64,000 bases of DNA from Phocaeicola vulgatus ATCC 8482 (GTDB lineage: Bacteria > Bacteroidota > Bacteroidia > Bacteroidales > Bacteroidaceae): NCBI RefSeq assembly GCF_000012825.1, contig NC_009614.1, positions 2,480,001 to 2,544,000 of the forward strand. The letters run 5' to 3'. Both the position numbers and the translations under genes were made by a program. The notes beneath the pieces were generated by a model that had not been told where the DNA came from, did no database searches, and saw nothing but the letters and a program-made list of their open reading frames with translations. Of the stretch, positions 27,117-35,939 are shown piece after piece; position 1 is the stretch's first letter, and the number at the start of each line of letters is the position of its first letter.

Positions 27117-27663
27117 AAGCTTCAGCCTCTCCGCAAAAGCCCGTCAATAGGGCAAAGTGGCTGAAGGATTGCCTTTGGAAATTCCTTCAGCCCGATTATG
27201 GAAGCTTCAGTTTTTGGTTGTTCGGGATGTGTTTGTGGAAGTTCATTTTCTCTGGTGCTTTTATGCCTGTTGGAAATGATGTTACTATTAGGAAGAGTTT
27301 GCTGTGACTGCCGTAATAGCTTTATTGCTTCACCTTAGTGAAGCAGCCGTTTTATACAGGTGACAATGGATCTTCACCAAAGTGGAATGGCGTGTTCACC
27401 TAAGTGATGGACAGAAAATACAAACTTATCCTGATGAAAAAGAATATGTTTCCGGTTGTGTCAGTTTGCTCATTTAGGGGTGCGATACGGTGACAAGTGC
27501 CTGGATATAGGACTTTTGAAGCATTGGGGAACCAATCTGTGCGGAGTATGCATACCCCAAGAGGGTGCGGCTGAAGGATTTTTCTTCGGGCTGAAGCATT
27601 TTCAGGTGTAATCCTTCAGCCGGAATGCCCACTGGCAAAGGGTTTGCGGAGAGGCTGAAGCTT
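27117..27663. repeat. CTTCAGCC inverted element, copy 1 (split by about 400 bp)
   Basis: The ends 27117-27137 and 27643-27663 are perfectly inverted over 21 bp (core CTTCAGCCTCTCCGCAAA). Inside each end the order is the same: a C-rich stretch, then GGCTGAAGGAT, then further CTTCAGCC words near 27184 and 27569-27596. The right half resembles the copy at 63607-63825 more closely than the left half does. The middle holds the 22-bp phased array. Confidence 0.75.
27327..27409. repeat. 22-bp phased array (TTCACCnnAGTGAA units)
   Basis: TTCACCTTAGTGAA starts at 27329, TTCACCAAAGTGGA at 27373 and TTCACCTAAGTGAT at 27395. The spacings are 44 and 22 bp, so one degenerate unit (around 27351) lies between the first two. 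The first unit sits in the near-palindrome GCTTCACCTTAGTGAAGC. Confidence 0.7.
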
Positions 27664-27755
27664 TTGAAGGAATTTTCCTGTCCTTTTTCTTTGTATCACG
27701 AATTTGCTGAATACTCCTGGTTTTCCGTAATGCGCTGGTTTGGGCTAATACTTTG

Positions 27756-27851
27756 CACCCTTTCGGGTATATTATGCAAAAGAAGCTAATAAATTATACC
27801 CATTAGGGTGTAATTATCGCTGGTTTTGCTATATTGGTACCCTAAAGGGTG
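27756..27851 (+). promoter_or_regulatory. Three putative HipB operators, 41 bp apart
   Basis: TACCC-N4-GGGTG occurs at 27756-27769 (inverted orientation), 27797-27810 and 27838-27851. Starts are exactly 41 bp apart, close to four helical turns. The last two are both followed by TAATTAT, and the final copy ends 5 bases before the hipB ATG. The layout fits autorepression by a HipB-type dimer, as known for E. coli HipB. Confidence 0.7.
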
Positions 27852-27856
27852 TAATT

Positions 27857-28072
27857 ATGAATAATTCATTGTCATTGTTTGTTAAGGAAATGCGCAAGCG
27901 GTTCGGACTTACGCAAGTAGATTTGGCAGCTAAGGCGGGAGTGGGGCTTCGCTTTGTGCGCGAGTTGGAACAAGGAAAGCAAACTTTGCGAATAGACAAG
28001 GTAAACCAGGTGCTTGCCCTCTTCGGGTATGAAGTGGGAGCAGTGCCTGCAGGAAAGGAGCATAGCGTATGA
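27857..28072 (+). CDS. hipB: HipB-like antitoxin / helix-turn-helix regulator (y4mF type)
   Basis: A 71-residue XRE-family DNA-binding protein. The helix-turn-helix spans about residues 8-62, with LTQVDLAAKAGVGLRFVREL as helices 2 and 3 and the NQVLALFGYEV end typical of HipB. It should repress its own operon by binding the three TACCC-N4-GGGTG sites upstream. Its stop overlaps the start of the broken hipS/hipT region by ATGA, showing the old operon structure. With the toxin destroyed, this is an orphan antitoxin. Confidence 0.85.
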   Translation: MNNSLSLFVKEMRKRFGLTQVDLAAKAGVGLRFVRELEQGKQTLRIDKVNQVLALFGYEVGAVPAGKEHSV

Positions 28073-28447
28073 GAAGGGGAAAAATATACCTGAATGATAT
28101 ATATCTACGCGGGGACGCTGACGGAAGACGAAAATGGTTTTACCTTTATCTATGATGCCGGATTCTTGCGTTATCCGGCTGGCACCTGAAGAACTTTTCA
28201 TTGTATGACACGGGGATGGGCTATAGTCTGACGCCTGCATACCATTTGCTGTCCACGGTTATTGTCATGCCCGAGGATACGGAGGAGCTCGCCGGGGGGC
28301 AGTGGCAAGGTAATAGAGAACATCGCTTGGAAATTCCGACGTTCCATCATTAAATGGATGGAACTGATAGATGTTTCCTTCCTGCCCGAAGACATGAAGA
28401 AACCCTATAAAAGACTGGTGCTGCAACGTTTGCTTTGGCTGCGCTGA
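28069..28447 (+). pseudogene. Remnant of HipS/HipT (HipA N- and C-terminal) toxin genes
   Basis: From the ATG at 28069 the protein begins MRRGKIYLNDIY as HipA N-terminal domains do, then loses frame in an AT-dinucleotide run (ATATAT near 28099). The shifted frame continues IYAGTLTEDENGFTFIYDAG. At about 28183 it jumps straight into a HipA kinase C-terminal piece (HLKNFSLYDTGMGYSLTPAY, then IVMPEDTEEL), so the whole ATP-binding and catalytic middle is missing. A further break near 28290 is followed by WMELIDVSFLPEDMKKPYK and the stop at 28447. Identification rests on my memory of these families. No kinase can be made. Confidence 0.8.
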
Positions 28448-28559
28448 AAGATCTTTCCTTTTCTGTTTTAGTTATTTTAATTAAAACGTATGCAGTCTTT
28501 AAACATCTATTTCGTTTCTTTGTTAAAGAAGACTTAGTACGAACTAAAAGATTGTAGAT

Positions 28560-31500
28560 ATGAAAATTCGTTATTTATCTTTGATAGTGTTACTGGTAAT
28601 GAGCGTATTTGCTCCTATGCAGGCACAAACCTATGACAATTTGTGGAAAGAACTGGAAGTATTGGAACGAAAGGATCTGCCCAAGTCGGTTATTTCCGAA
28701 GCAATGAAAATCTACGATAAAGCAAAAGCGGAACAGAATGTACCGCAAATGATGAAAGCCTATCTCACTGCCATGCAGTACCGTTCCCTTTTAACTCCCG
28801 ATAGCTTGAAGGTAGATATGAATGGTTTGGAACAATGGGCTTCCCAAACCGGCAGTATGGAAGACAAAGCTATATTGTATTCTATTCTGGGTGAAATGAC
28901 CATGCCTGCCGACGTAAAAAAAGGATTGGGTTATTTGCAGGCCTCTCTCAAGGATAAAGACCGGTTATTACTTATCCCGGTCGAGAAATTGAGACCTATG
29001 GTGAGAGTGGGAGAGGCTAGTAAACGGTATTTTCGTGATAATCTGTACAACCTGCTGGCACGTCGTGCCATACAAATCATGCAGCAGTACAGGTGGCAGG
29101 CGGCTGCTAAAGCAAATCAGACAAACAGTCTGTCTGTGGATATGACGGATATGGATCAGTTTGTTACTTATCAGTTTGTTCCCGTCTCTGATTGTGACCT
29201 GACGGCAGCTGTCATGCAGACTTATCAGTCCTTGCTGAAAGCATATGATACGGAAACGGAGCGTGAGGGCTGGTTGCTGACCGGGATAGATGCATTGAAT
29301 TACCTGTACCGCAATTTTTCCGGAAACTTCTCGAATGACGTATGCCAACAGGAACTTCGGAAGTGGATTCATACTTATCCGGCTGTGAAAACAGTCCCTG
29401 AAGCTTATCTGGCTTTGGCACAATTTCTACAGTATCAAAATAATCAGGTAGAGCGCTTGCGGATAGTTCGTGAAGGAATAGCCGGATACCCCCGTTACGA
29501 AGGTATCAACCAACTGAAGAATATAGAAAAGGAAATTCTGAATGCAAGCCTTTCACTGGAAATAGCTACGGCCTATCCGGGTGAACAGCAGTCGGTGAAA
29601 GTAAATTATAAAAACCTTACCGGCATCACCTTGCAGTTATATAAGGTGAATTTACCCGTAACCTCTGCCGTATTGCAGAACAGAACCACCCATTTTGAAA
29701 GTAAATATGCCCGTTTGCAACGCGAGGAGCATTTTTCTTTGAAACCTACTACAGATTATTTGAATGTCGATACCACCCTGACCATACAGGCTCCTCAAGC
29801 GGGAATTTATTTCTTAAAGGCAGTGCCCGATGGGAAGAAGGGCGTTTCGGACGGAACATTAATGAATGTCACCGCTTTAAAGACCATTTATCGTCCTCTG
29901 CCGGATGGTACGTTGGAACTGGTGGTGGTAGATGCAGTGAGCGGACAGCCTGTTTCTGAGGCGGAAGTAACCATTTATACGGAGAAGGGAGGAGGTTATT
30001 CTCCCCAACAGACCTACCAGGCGGATAAACAGGGTACTTTGAAACTGGATTTCCTGAATAGTAACAAATACTGGTATAATGCACATACGGCGGCTGATAA
30101 TGCGATGCCCATCTTGAATCTTTGGAAAAACGATTATTACTATAAAGAGAGCAAGAGGAAAGAAGTTTTGCAATTATTTACCGACCGCTCCATTTACCGT
30201 CCCGGTCAAACCGTATATGTATCCGGCTTGGCTTATGAAATGGAAAAGGATTCTACGCGTGTGCTTGCGGATAAAAAATATACGGTATCCCTATATGATG
30301 CGAATAATAATGAAACAGGAAAAGTGGAAGTACGGACGAATGGTTTTGGCTCGTTCAGCGGACAGTTTGTTTTGCCCTCTCCTTGCCTGACCGGTTATTT
30401 TAGCTTGCGTGCGGCCGATACTTCTGTCAGTTTTAAGGTAGAAGAATATAAACGTCCCACCTTTGATGTCACGTTTGAGCCCGTGAAAGTGGAGTATCAA
30501 GTGGGTGACTCTATAGAAGTGGTGGGTATGGCAAAGACTTTTGCCGGTGCGCCTGTGCAGAATGCCAGGGTACACTATAATATATCTCGTTCCTATGCCT
30601 GGGTCTGGCGGTTTATGGGCAGAGGTTCAGCCCGTTGGGAGGGAGAGGCAATGACCGATGCGGATGGTAAGTTCAGCGTTCCGGTGCATTTTGAAATAGA
30701 CTCGGACAGGAGAGAATCTCCGTTGTGGTATTATACGTACAACATACAGGCGGATGTGACGGATGGTGCAGGTGAGACACAGCAAGCTAATTTGTCATTG
30801 CCTTTAGGAAGTACTTCAATGGTGCTGAATATGGATAATCTGCCCGATAATTTGGTGAAAGAAAAGAAGCTGGAAATAAAACTGACAGCCATGAATCTTT
30901 CGGGTGAGCCGGTAGATACTCCGGTTACTTATCAGGTAGTCGAGATGGAGGAGCAGAAAGACGGTCAGGAAAAAGAAGGCAGAAAGGTATTGACCGGTAC
31001 GGTGGAAGCCAACAAGAGTTTTGTTCCTGAGGCTATTTATGCCCTGCCTTCCGGCAATTATCGTTTGAAGCTCTCGGCTAAGGATACGCAGGGCAGAGAG
31101 TGTACGGCATCTAAGAATTTCCTTCTGTTTTCATTGAACGACAAGCGTCCGCCTTTCGTGATAACGGATTGGTTCTATCAGGATGGTCTGGAATTTGATG
31201 CAGCATCTCCGGCTACTGTATATATAGGTAGCAGCGAAAAGAATGTCTATCTGCTTTATGATGTATTTGCAGGAAATAAGCGCTTGGAAAGCAAACGTAT
31301 AGAGCTTTCGGACTCGGTGGTCAGTTTCCGCTTCCCTTATAAGAAGGAATATGGTGACGGCATTCTGGTAAGTATGGCATTTGTGAAAGATGGCAGACTT
31401 TACAGTCATAATGCACGGATTATGAAACCGGCCCCTGAAAAGAAGTTGCAGCTGAAATGGACTACGTTCCGTGACAAACTCCGTCCTGGACAGCAAGAGG

Positions 31501-34238
31501 AATGGAAACTGACGGTACTTTATCCGGATGGAAGCCCGGCTGAGGCTGAAATGCTGGCTACTATGTATGATGCTTCTCTGGATAAAATCTATAGTGCACA
31601 TAAGTTGGACTTTGGAGTGGACTTTCATTATGTGGTTCCTTTGACTTATTGGAATACATCCTATATGCGGAATGCTTATTTGTATGTTGATTTCCCGTTG
31701 AAGAGGCTCCGTGCGGTTCCTTTGGAATATAGTGAATTGATCATTCCATCTACAGGAAGAATGGAGGCTATGGTGGTAGGTTACGGAGGCAGTCCTCGTG
31801 CCACTCTTGCAGGAGCTTTGAAGATTAGAGGCAGGAGTGCCGCAAATGCTGTGATGAACCAGGAGGCTGTTACTGATATGGTGCTCCAGGAAGAAATGGT
31901 AGAAACATCTGCACAGGAAAAGGTAGAAATGGGCAGTTCTGAAGAACTGGCAGAAACGGGTGATATACAGATACGTGAAAACTTTGCGGAAACGGCATTC
32001 TTTTATCCACAGCTCCGCACCAATGAAAAAGGTGAAGTCAGTATTTCCTTTGTACTGCCCGAAAGCCTTACCCGATGGAAGTTTATGGGCTTGGCACATA
32101 CCCGGAATGTGGATTATGGAAAGATAGAAGCTACCGCTACTGCCAGCAAGGAGTTTATGCTTCAGCCTAATATGCCCCGCTTTGTCCGCGTGGGAGATAA
32201 AGCGAATATTGCCGCTTCACTGATGAACCTGTCGGACAAGGGAGTGAAAGGGACTGTCCGCATGGAATTGTTTAATCCGGAAACAGAAAAGGTATTCTAT
32301 TCACAAAAACAGAAGTTTGATGTGAAGGGAGGAGAAACCGGGCATGTGAACTTTACTTTTGAAGTGGGTGACAAATATGCGGTAATGGCATGCCGGATGG
32401 TAGCGGATGGAGATACCTTCAGTGATGGAGAACAGCGTTACATCCCCGTTCTGACAGACAAACAGTGGGTGACGGAAACCGTTCCTCTGAACGTGAATGG
32501 GGAAGGTGCGCATATTTTCTCTTTGGAAAACCTGTTTAACAAGCATAGCAAAACGGCTTCCGAACAACGGTTGACCGTAGAATTTACTGCCCATCCGGCT
32601 TGGTATGCCGTGCAGGCTTTGCCTGTAGTGGCTAATCCTCAGAATGAAGATGCTCTTTCTTGGGCTACCGCTTATTATGCCCATTCATTGGCTGCATGTA
32701 TAGTCAAAGAAAATCCCCGTATCAAGCAAATCTTTGATAGCTGGAAGGCTCAAAGTGGCACGAAGGAGACTTTTATGAGCAATCTGCAAAAGAATCAGGA
32801 ACTGAAAAATATACTGTTGGCTGAAACTCCTTGGCTGACAGAAGCTACCAATGAAGCCGAACAAAAACAGCGTATCGCCACTTTGTTTGACCTGAATACA
32901 ATGAATAGCCAACTGGCTGTTTCTGTAGAGAAACTGGGAGAATTGCAAAATGCCGATGGCGCATGGAGTTGGTATAAAGGTATGCAAGGCAGCCGCTATG
33001 TAACCACTCAGGTAATGGAAATGCTGGTCCGGCTGAATGCATTGACTCATCAGGATGCTGACAGCCGGATGCAGCCTATGATTCAAAAAGGGTTCGAGTA
33101 TTTAGGCAAGCAGGCAGCCGAAGAGTATAAGTCAATGAAAGAAGCTGAAAAGAAAGGAGCCGTCGGCCTCCGTCCGTCAGAGCAGGTTCTCAGGTATTTG
33201 TATATCTGCGTTTTGGATGGCAAGGCTCCGGTTGATAAAAAGGTGAACCAGTATTTCATAGACAAGTTATCCGGTGAGGGAAAAGAACTGACGATTTATG
33301 GAAAGGCGTTGGGAGCTATCATCTTGCAGCAAGCCGGTAAGGTGGCAGAAGCCAAGCTGTTTATGCAGTCATTGATGGAGTATTCTGTTGTGACGGATGA
33401 AATGGGACGTTACTTTGATACTCCTAAAGCCCGATATTCATGGTTCAGTTATAAAATTCCGACTGAAGTGGCTGCTATGGAAGCTATACAGCGTATAACA
33501 AAAGATACGAAAGCGATCGATGAAATGAAACGCTGGCTGTTGAAGCAGAAACAGACACAGACTTGGGAAACGCTGATTGCAACGGCTGATGCAGTGTATG
33601 CATTGATGGCTACAGGGGCTTCGGATTTATTGGCAAATACAGGAGGAGTAGAGATTACTTTAGGTAAAGAAATGATCCGGACTCCGGTAGATGATGCCAT
33701 CGGTTATATCAAGAAGACGGTGATCGGTGATGTGATGAATATAAAGAAAGTAAGGGTGGATAAAGAAGGAACCGGAATGGGTTGGGGAGCCGTTTATGCC
33801 CAATATCTGGAAAGTATGGATCAAATAGGTGAGCAGGGAAACGGATTGTCTGTCAGCCGTCAATTATATAAAGGAGATGAGGCTTTGAATGAATCTGCTC
33901 CGTTAAAGGTTGGCGATAAGATTACCGTTCGCCTGACTGTAAAGGCTGACCGTGATATGGATTTTGTTCAGATTAAGGATGACCGTGCAGCTTGTATGGA
34001 ACCGTTACAGGCAGTTTCGGGCTTCCGTTGGAGCAACGGGCTGGGATATTATCAGGCTACCAAAGATGCTTCGACTCAGTTCTTTATCGATCAGATGAGA
34101 AAAGGAACTTATGTCATAGAGTATCAGGTGTATGTGAACCGGACAGGAGAATATCAGACCGGAATTGCAACTGTTCAGTCTGCTTATGCTCCGGAATTCG
34201 GAGGGCATACGGGAGGATATCGGGTGATGGTGGAATAA
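28560..34238 (+). CDS. Alpha-2-macroglobulin family protein (no thioester)
   Basis: A 1892-residue secreted or surface protein of the bacterial alpha-2-macroglobulin class, which traps proteases in the envelope. The signal peptide ends near residue 22 (MQAQ). A carboxypeptidase-regulatory-like beta domain follows at about 450-475 (VVDAVSGQPVSEAEVTIYT), then the MG2 motif DRSIYRPGQTVYVSG near 540, and the A2M core with SLTRWKFMGLAHT near 1170. The C-terminal helical domain that usually holds the thioester (about 1350-1750) has no CxEQ motif, so it cannot link covalently to a target. No penicillin-binding partner (pbpC) is next to it. It appears to be monocistronic. Confidence 0.92.
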   Translation: MKIRYLSLIVLLVMSVFAPMQAQTYDNLWKELEVLERKDLPKSVISEAMKIYDKAKAEQNVPQMMKAYLTAMQYRSLLTPDSLKVDMNGLEQWASQTGSMEDKAILYSILGEMTMPADVKKGLGYLQASLKDKDRLLLIPVEKLRPMVRVGEASKRYFRDNLYNLLARRAIQIMQQYRWQAAAKANQTNSLSVDMTDMDQFVTYQFVPVSDCDLTAAVMQTYQSLLKAYDTETEREGWLLTGIDALNYLYRNFSGNFSNDVCQQELRKWIHTYPAVKTVPEAYLALAQFLQYQNNQVERLRIVREGIAGYPRYEGINQLKNIEKEILNASLSLEIATAYPGEQQSVKVNYKNLTGITLQLYKVNLPVTSAVLQNRTTHFESKYARLQREEHFSLKPTTDYLNVDTTLTIQAPQAGIYFLKAVPDGKKGVSDGTLMNVTALKTIYRPLPDGTLELVVVDAVSGQPVSEAEVTIYTEKGGGYSPQQTYQADKQGTLKLDFLNSNKYWYNAHTAADNAMPILNLWKNDYYYKESKRKEVLQLFTDRSIYRPGQTVYVSGLAYEMEKDSTRVLADKKYTVSLYDANNNETGKVEVRTNGFGSFSGQFVLPSPCLTGYFSLRAADTSVSFKVEEYKRPTFDVTFEPVKVEYQVGDSIEVVGMAKTFAGAPVQNARVHYNISRSYAWVWRFMGRGSARWEGEAMTDADGKFSVPVHFEIDSDRRESPLWYYTYNIQADVTDGAGETQQANLSLPLGSTSMVLNMDNLPDNLVKEKKLEIKLTAMNLSGEPVDTPVTYQVVEMEEQKDGQEKEGRKVLTGTVEANKSFVPEAIYALPSGNYRLKLSAKDTQGRECTASKNFLLFSLNDKRPPFVITDWFYQDGLEFDAASPATVYIGSSEKNVYLLYDVFAGNKRLESKRIELSDSVVSFRFPYKKEYGDGILVSMAFVKDGRLYSHNARIMKPAPEKKLQLKWTTFRDKLRPGQQEEWKLTVLYPDGSPAEAEMLATMYDASLDKIYSAHKLDFGVDFHYVVPLTYWNTSYMRNAYLYVDFPLKRLRAVPLEYSELIIPSTGRMEAMVVGYGGSPRATLAGALKIRGRSAANAVMNQEAVTDMVLQEEMVETSAQEKVEMGSSEELAETGDIQIRENFAETAFFYPQLRTNEKGEVSISFVLPESLTRWKFMGLAHTRNVDYGKIEATATASKEFMLQPNMPRFVRVGDKANIAASLMNLSDKGVKGTVRMELFNPETEKVFYSQKQKFDVKGGETGHVNFTFEVGDKYAVMACRMVADGDTFSDGEQRYIPVLTDKQWVTETVPLNVNGEGAHIFSLENLFNKHSKTASEQRLTVEFTAHPAWYAVQALPVVANPQNEDALSWATAYYAHSLAACIVKENPRIKQIFDSWKAQSGTKETFMSNLQKNQELKNILLAETPWLTEATNEAEQKQRIATLFDLNTMNSQLAVSVEKLGELQNADGAWSWYKGMQGSRYVTTQVMEMLVRLNALTHQDADSRMQPMIQKGFEYLGKQAAEEYKSMKEAEKKGAVGLRPSEQVLRYLYICVLDGKAPVDKKVNQYFIDKLSGEGKELTIYGKALGAIILQQAGKVAEAKLFMQSLMEYSVVTDEMGRYFDTPKARYSWFSYKIPTEVAAMEAIQRITKDTKAIDEMKRWLLKQKQTQTWETLIATADAVYALMATGASDLLANTGGVEITLGKEMIRTPVDDAIGYIKKTVIGDVMNIKKVRVDKEGTGMGWGAVYAQYLESMDQIGEQGNGLSVSRQLYKGDEALNESAPLKVGDKITVRLTVKADRDMDFVQIKDDRAACMEPLQAVSGFRWSNGLGYYQATKDASTQFFIDQMRKGTYVIEYQVYVNRTGEYQTGIATVQSAYAPEFGGHTGGYRVMVE

Positions 34239-34275
34239 AGACACGGGATGTCTGGAATTAATTGTGTGATTTCAT

Positions 34276-34308
34276 AAAAAGTAAGTTAGCTTGCTAACTT
34301 ACTTTTTT
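34276..34308. terminator. Bidirectional terminator, alpha-2-macroglobulin / small lipoprotein
   Basis: Arms 34276-34290 and 34293-34307 pair perfectly (core GTAAGTTAGC) with A and T runs on the two sides. The stem overlaps the last codons of the minus-strand lipoprotein gene. Confidence 0.85.
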
Positions 34309-34730
34309 CTTATGCTTCTGCCGTCCACCCATTCTAGTCTTATTTCAAAACCATCTTCAGCCGTGCCATAAAAATAGCGGCCTGAAACGGATGGATATTC
34401 AATTATAAATGTATAACCATCTGAATAATATAGATACAACCAACCGTTTTGAATTTCCCAGTCAAACTTATATACCCTATAAAGTTCATCATTATAGTAA
34501 CAGCGTTCTTCCGTACCTACACCATGATCTGTGAAAGCACCTGAGGTGAATGTGATGTAACTGTAAAGAGGTTCTCCATATCGGTCTTCAAATCCCATAT
34601 CGCCCCACCAAGTCTTACCGTATAATCCTGAAATGTCAAATCCTCTTTCCTCATCGCTTTCACATGAAGAAAAACTTATCATTGTAATCAATGCAATGGC
34701 AACGAACCAGTAATGTTTTACTATTTTCAT
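34299..34730 (-). CDS. Small lipoprotein of unknown function
   Basis: A 143-residue protein I do not recognise. The signal peptide ends in the lipobox SFSSC at residue 23, followed by ESDEE, an acidic run like the surface-export signal of Bacteroidota lipoproteins. The mature part is rich in Tyr, Trp and Gly and alternates hydrophobic residues, suggesting a small beta barrel or sandwich. The gene has its own promoter at 34756-34788 and is flanked by unrelated genes. Confidence 0.75.
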   Translation of the reverse strand: MKIVKHYWFVAIALITMISFSSCESDEERGFDISGLYGKTWWGDMGFEDRYGEPLYSYITFTSGAFTDHGVGTEERCYYNDELYRVYKFDWEIQNGWLYLYYSDGYTFIIEYPSVSGRYFYGTAEDGFEIRLEWVDGRSIRKK

Positions 34731-34755
34731 AATTTATCTGATTTTTAATGCGGGA

Positions 34756-34788
34756 CAAAGATAAAGGTTATTCATAAGATAAAATAAA
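34756..34788 (-). promoter_or_regulatory. Promoter of the small lipoprotein gene
   Basis: On the minus strand TTTA (34788-34785), 21 bp, then a perfect TATCTTTG (34763-34756). Confidence 0.55.
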
Positions 34789-34826
34789 TTATAGGCTGAA
34801 AAAATGGGTAAAGGATGTTTTTTGTC

Positions 34827-34834
34827 TATCTTTG
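34827..34834 (+). promoter_or_regulatory. -7 box of DUF1573-meaB
   Basis: TATCTTTG on the plus strand, 26 bases before the ATG at 34861, so the leader is only about 20 bases. Confidence 0.5.
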
Positions 34835-34860
34835 CTATCTAAAAAGCATAAAATAATTGT

Positions 34861-35937
34861 ATGAAACATATTATACTGATAGTAAGTTTGTTAATGGGAG
34901 TGACTTTGGGAGTACAGGCACAACCCAAAGCATTATTTGATAAGACAACGCATGAATTTGGAACTATTTTATGGAAAAATCCGGTGACGGCAACCTTTAA
35001 AATCACTAATAAAGGAGATAAACCTTTAGTGATATCTAATGTGACAACGTCTTGTGGCTGCACGGTTGCTGATTGGACCAAAGAACCGATTGCACCGGGA
35101 AAGACCGGGATTGTCAGTTCTACTTTTGACGCCAAAGCCATCGGACGTTTTCAGAAGAGCGTAGGCATTTATTGCAATGCCTCGAATAAACCTATCTATC
35201 TGGCTATCCGGGGAGAGGTAACAGCCGATCCTAAGAATTACACTTTCACACATCCTTTTCAAATTGGCGCTATTCGTCTGGATAAGGAAGAAATAGAGTT
35301 TGAGGATGCCAATAAAGGTGATAAACCGACTATGGAATTGTTGGTTGCCAATACGTCAGATAAACTATATACCCCTGTGCTGATGCATTTGCCTCCTTAC
35401 CTCAGTGCTGTTGCAACTCCGGAAAAATTAGGAAGGGGACGTACGGGTAAAATCAAGATCACTCTTGATACGGATAAGCTGCCTAAATTGGGCTTGACAA
35501 CAGCTTCTGTTTATCTATCCCGTTTTCCGGGAGATAAGGTAGGAGAGGAAAATGAAATTCCGGTTTCTGCCATATTATTGCCGGATTTCTCGCATATCAG
35601 CCAGCAGGAACGCTTGAATCCGCCTGCCATTCATCTTTCTGCTAAAGAGTTGCAGATGGGAGAACTGAAAAGCGATGAAAAGAAAGCACATACGATTATT
35701 GTTAAGAATGTAGGAAAATCTAATCTGGAAATTCTTGATTTGCAGGTGTTTAATTCTGCTTTGGGGGTCCAGTTGAAGAAACGTGTCTTGAAACCGGGTG
35801 CGTCTACCAAGTTGAAGATTACTGCTTTCGGTCAAAATTTGAAGAAAGTAAAGGGTACTCCGCGTGTCTTGATGATAACCAATGATCCTAACAATCCGAA
35901 GATAATTATAAAAGTAAAAGTAACCTCAAAAAAATAG
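34861..35937 (+). CDS. DUF1573 domain-containing exported protein
   Basis: A 358-residue protein with a signal peptide ending near residue 20 (GVQAQ). The DUF1573 core (about 25-120) is recognised by DKTTHEFGTILWKNPVTATF and the TTSCGCTVADW motif, with an immunoglobulin-like beta pattern. A second beta domain of the same general kind (about 250-358) ends the protein. The family is abundant in Bacteroidota and has no assigned function. meaB begins two bases after its stop, so the two are cotranscribed, though no functional link is evident. Confidence 0.87.
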   Translation: MKHIILIVSLLMGVTLGVQAQPKALFDKTTHEFGTILWKNPVTATFKITNKGDKPLVISNVTTSCGCTVADWTKEPIAPGKTGIVSSTFDAKAIGRFQKSVGIYCNASNKPIYLAIRGEVTADPKNYTFTHPFQIGAIRLDKEEIEFEDANKGDKPTMELLVANTSDKLYTPVLMHLPPYLSAVATPEKLGRGRTGKIKITLDTDKLPKLGLTTASVYLSRFPGDKVGEENEIPVSAILLPDFSHISQQERLNPPAIHLSAKELQMGELKSDEKKAHTIIVKNVGKSNLEILDLQVFNSALGVQLKKRVLKPGASTKLKITAFGQNLKKVKGTPRVLMITNDPNNPKIIIKVKVTSKK

Positions 35938-35939
35938 CT

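Larger units (their letters stand above)
26945..27856. other. 912-bp gene-free region with repeats and hipB control sites
   Basis: From left to right it holds the guaD promoter (26971-26978), the CTTCAGCC element (27117-27663), inside which lies the 22-bp phased array (27327-27409), and then three hipB operators (27756-27851). The open frame at 27047-27307 crosses the repeat and is not a convincing gene. Confidence 0.65.

Noticed and set aside
27047..27307. 86-residue open frame between guaD and hipB
   Set aside because: It crosses the end of the CTTCAGCC element, has no promoter or recognisable domain, and its composition does not resemble neighbouring genes.
31131..32099. 322-residue minus-strand frame inside the alpha-2-macroglobulin gene
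   Set aside because: It is the shadow of a well-supported gene, with composition biased to His, Ile, Cys and Arg.
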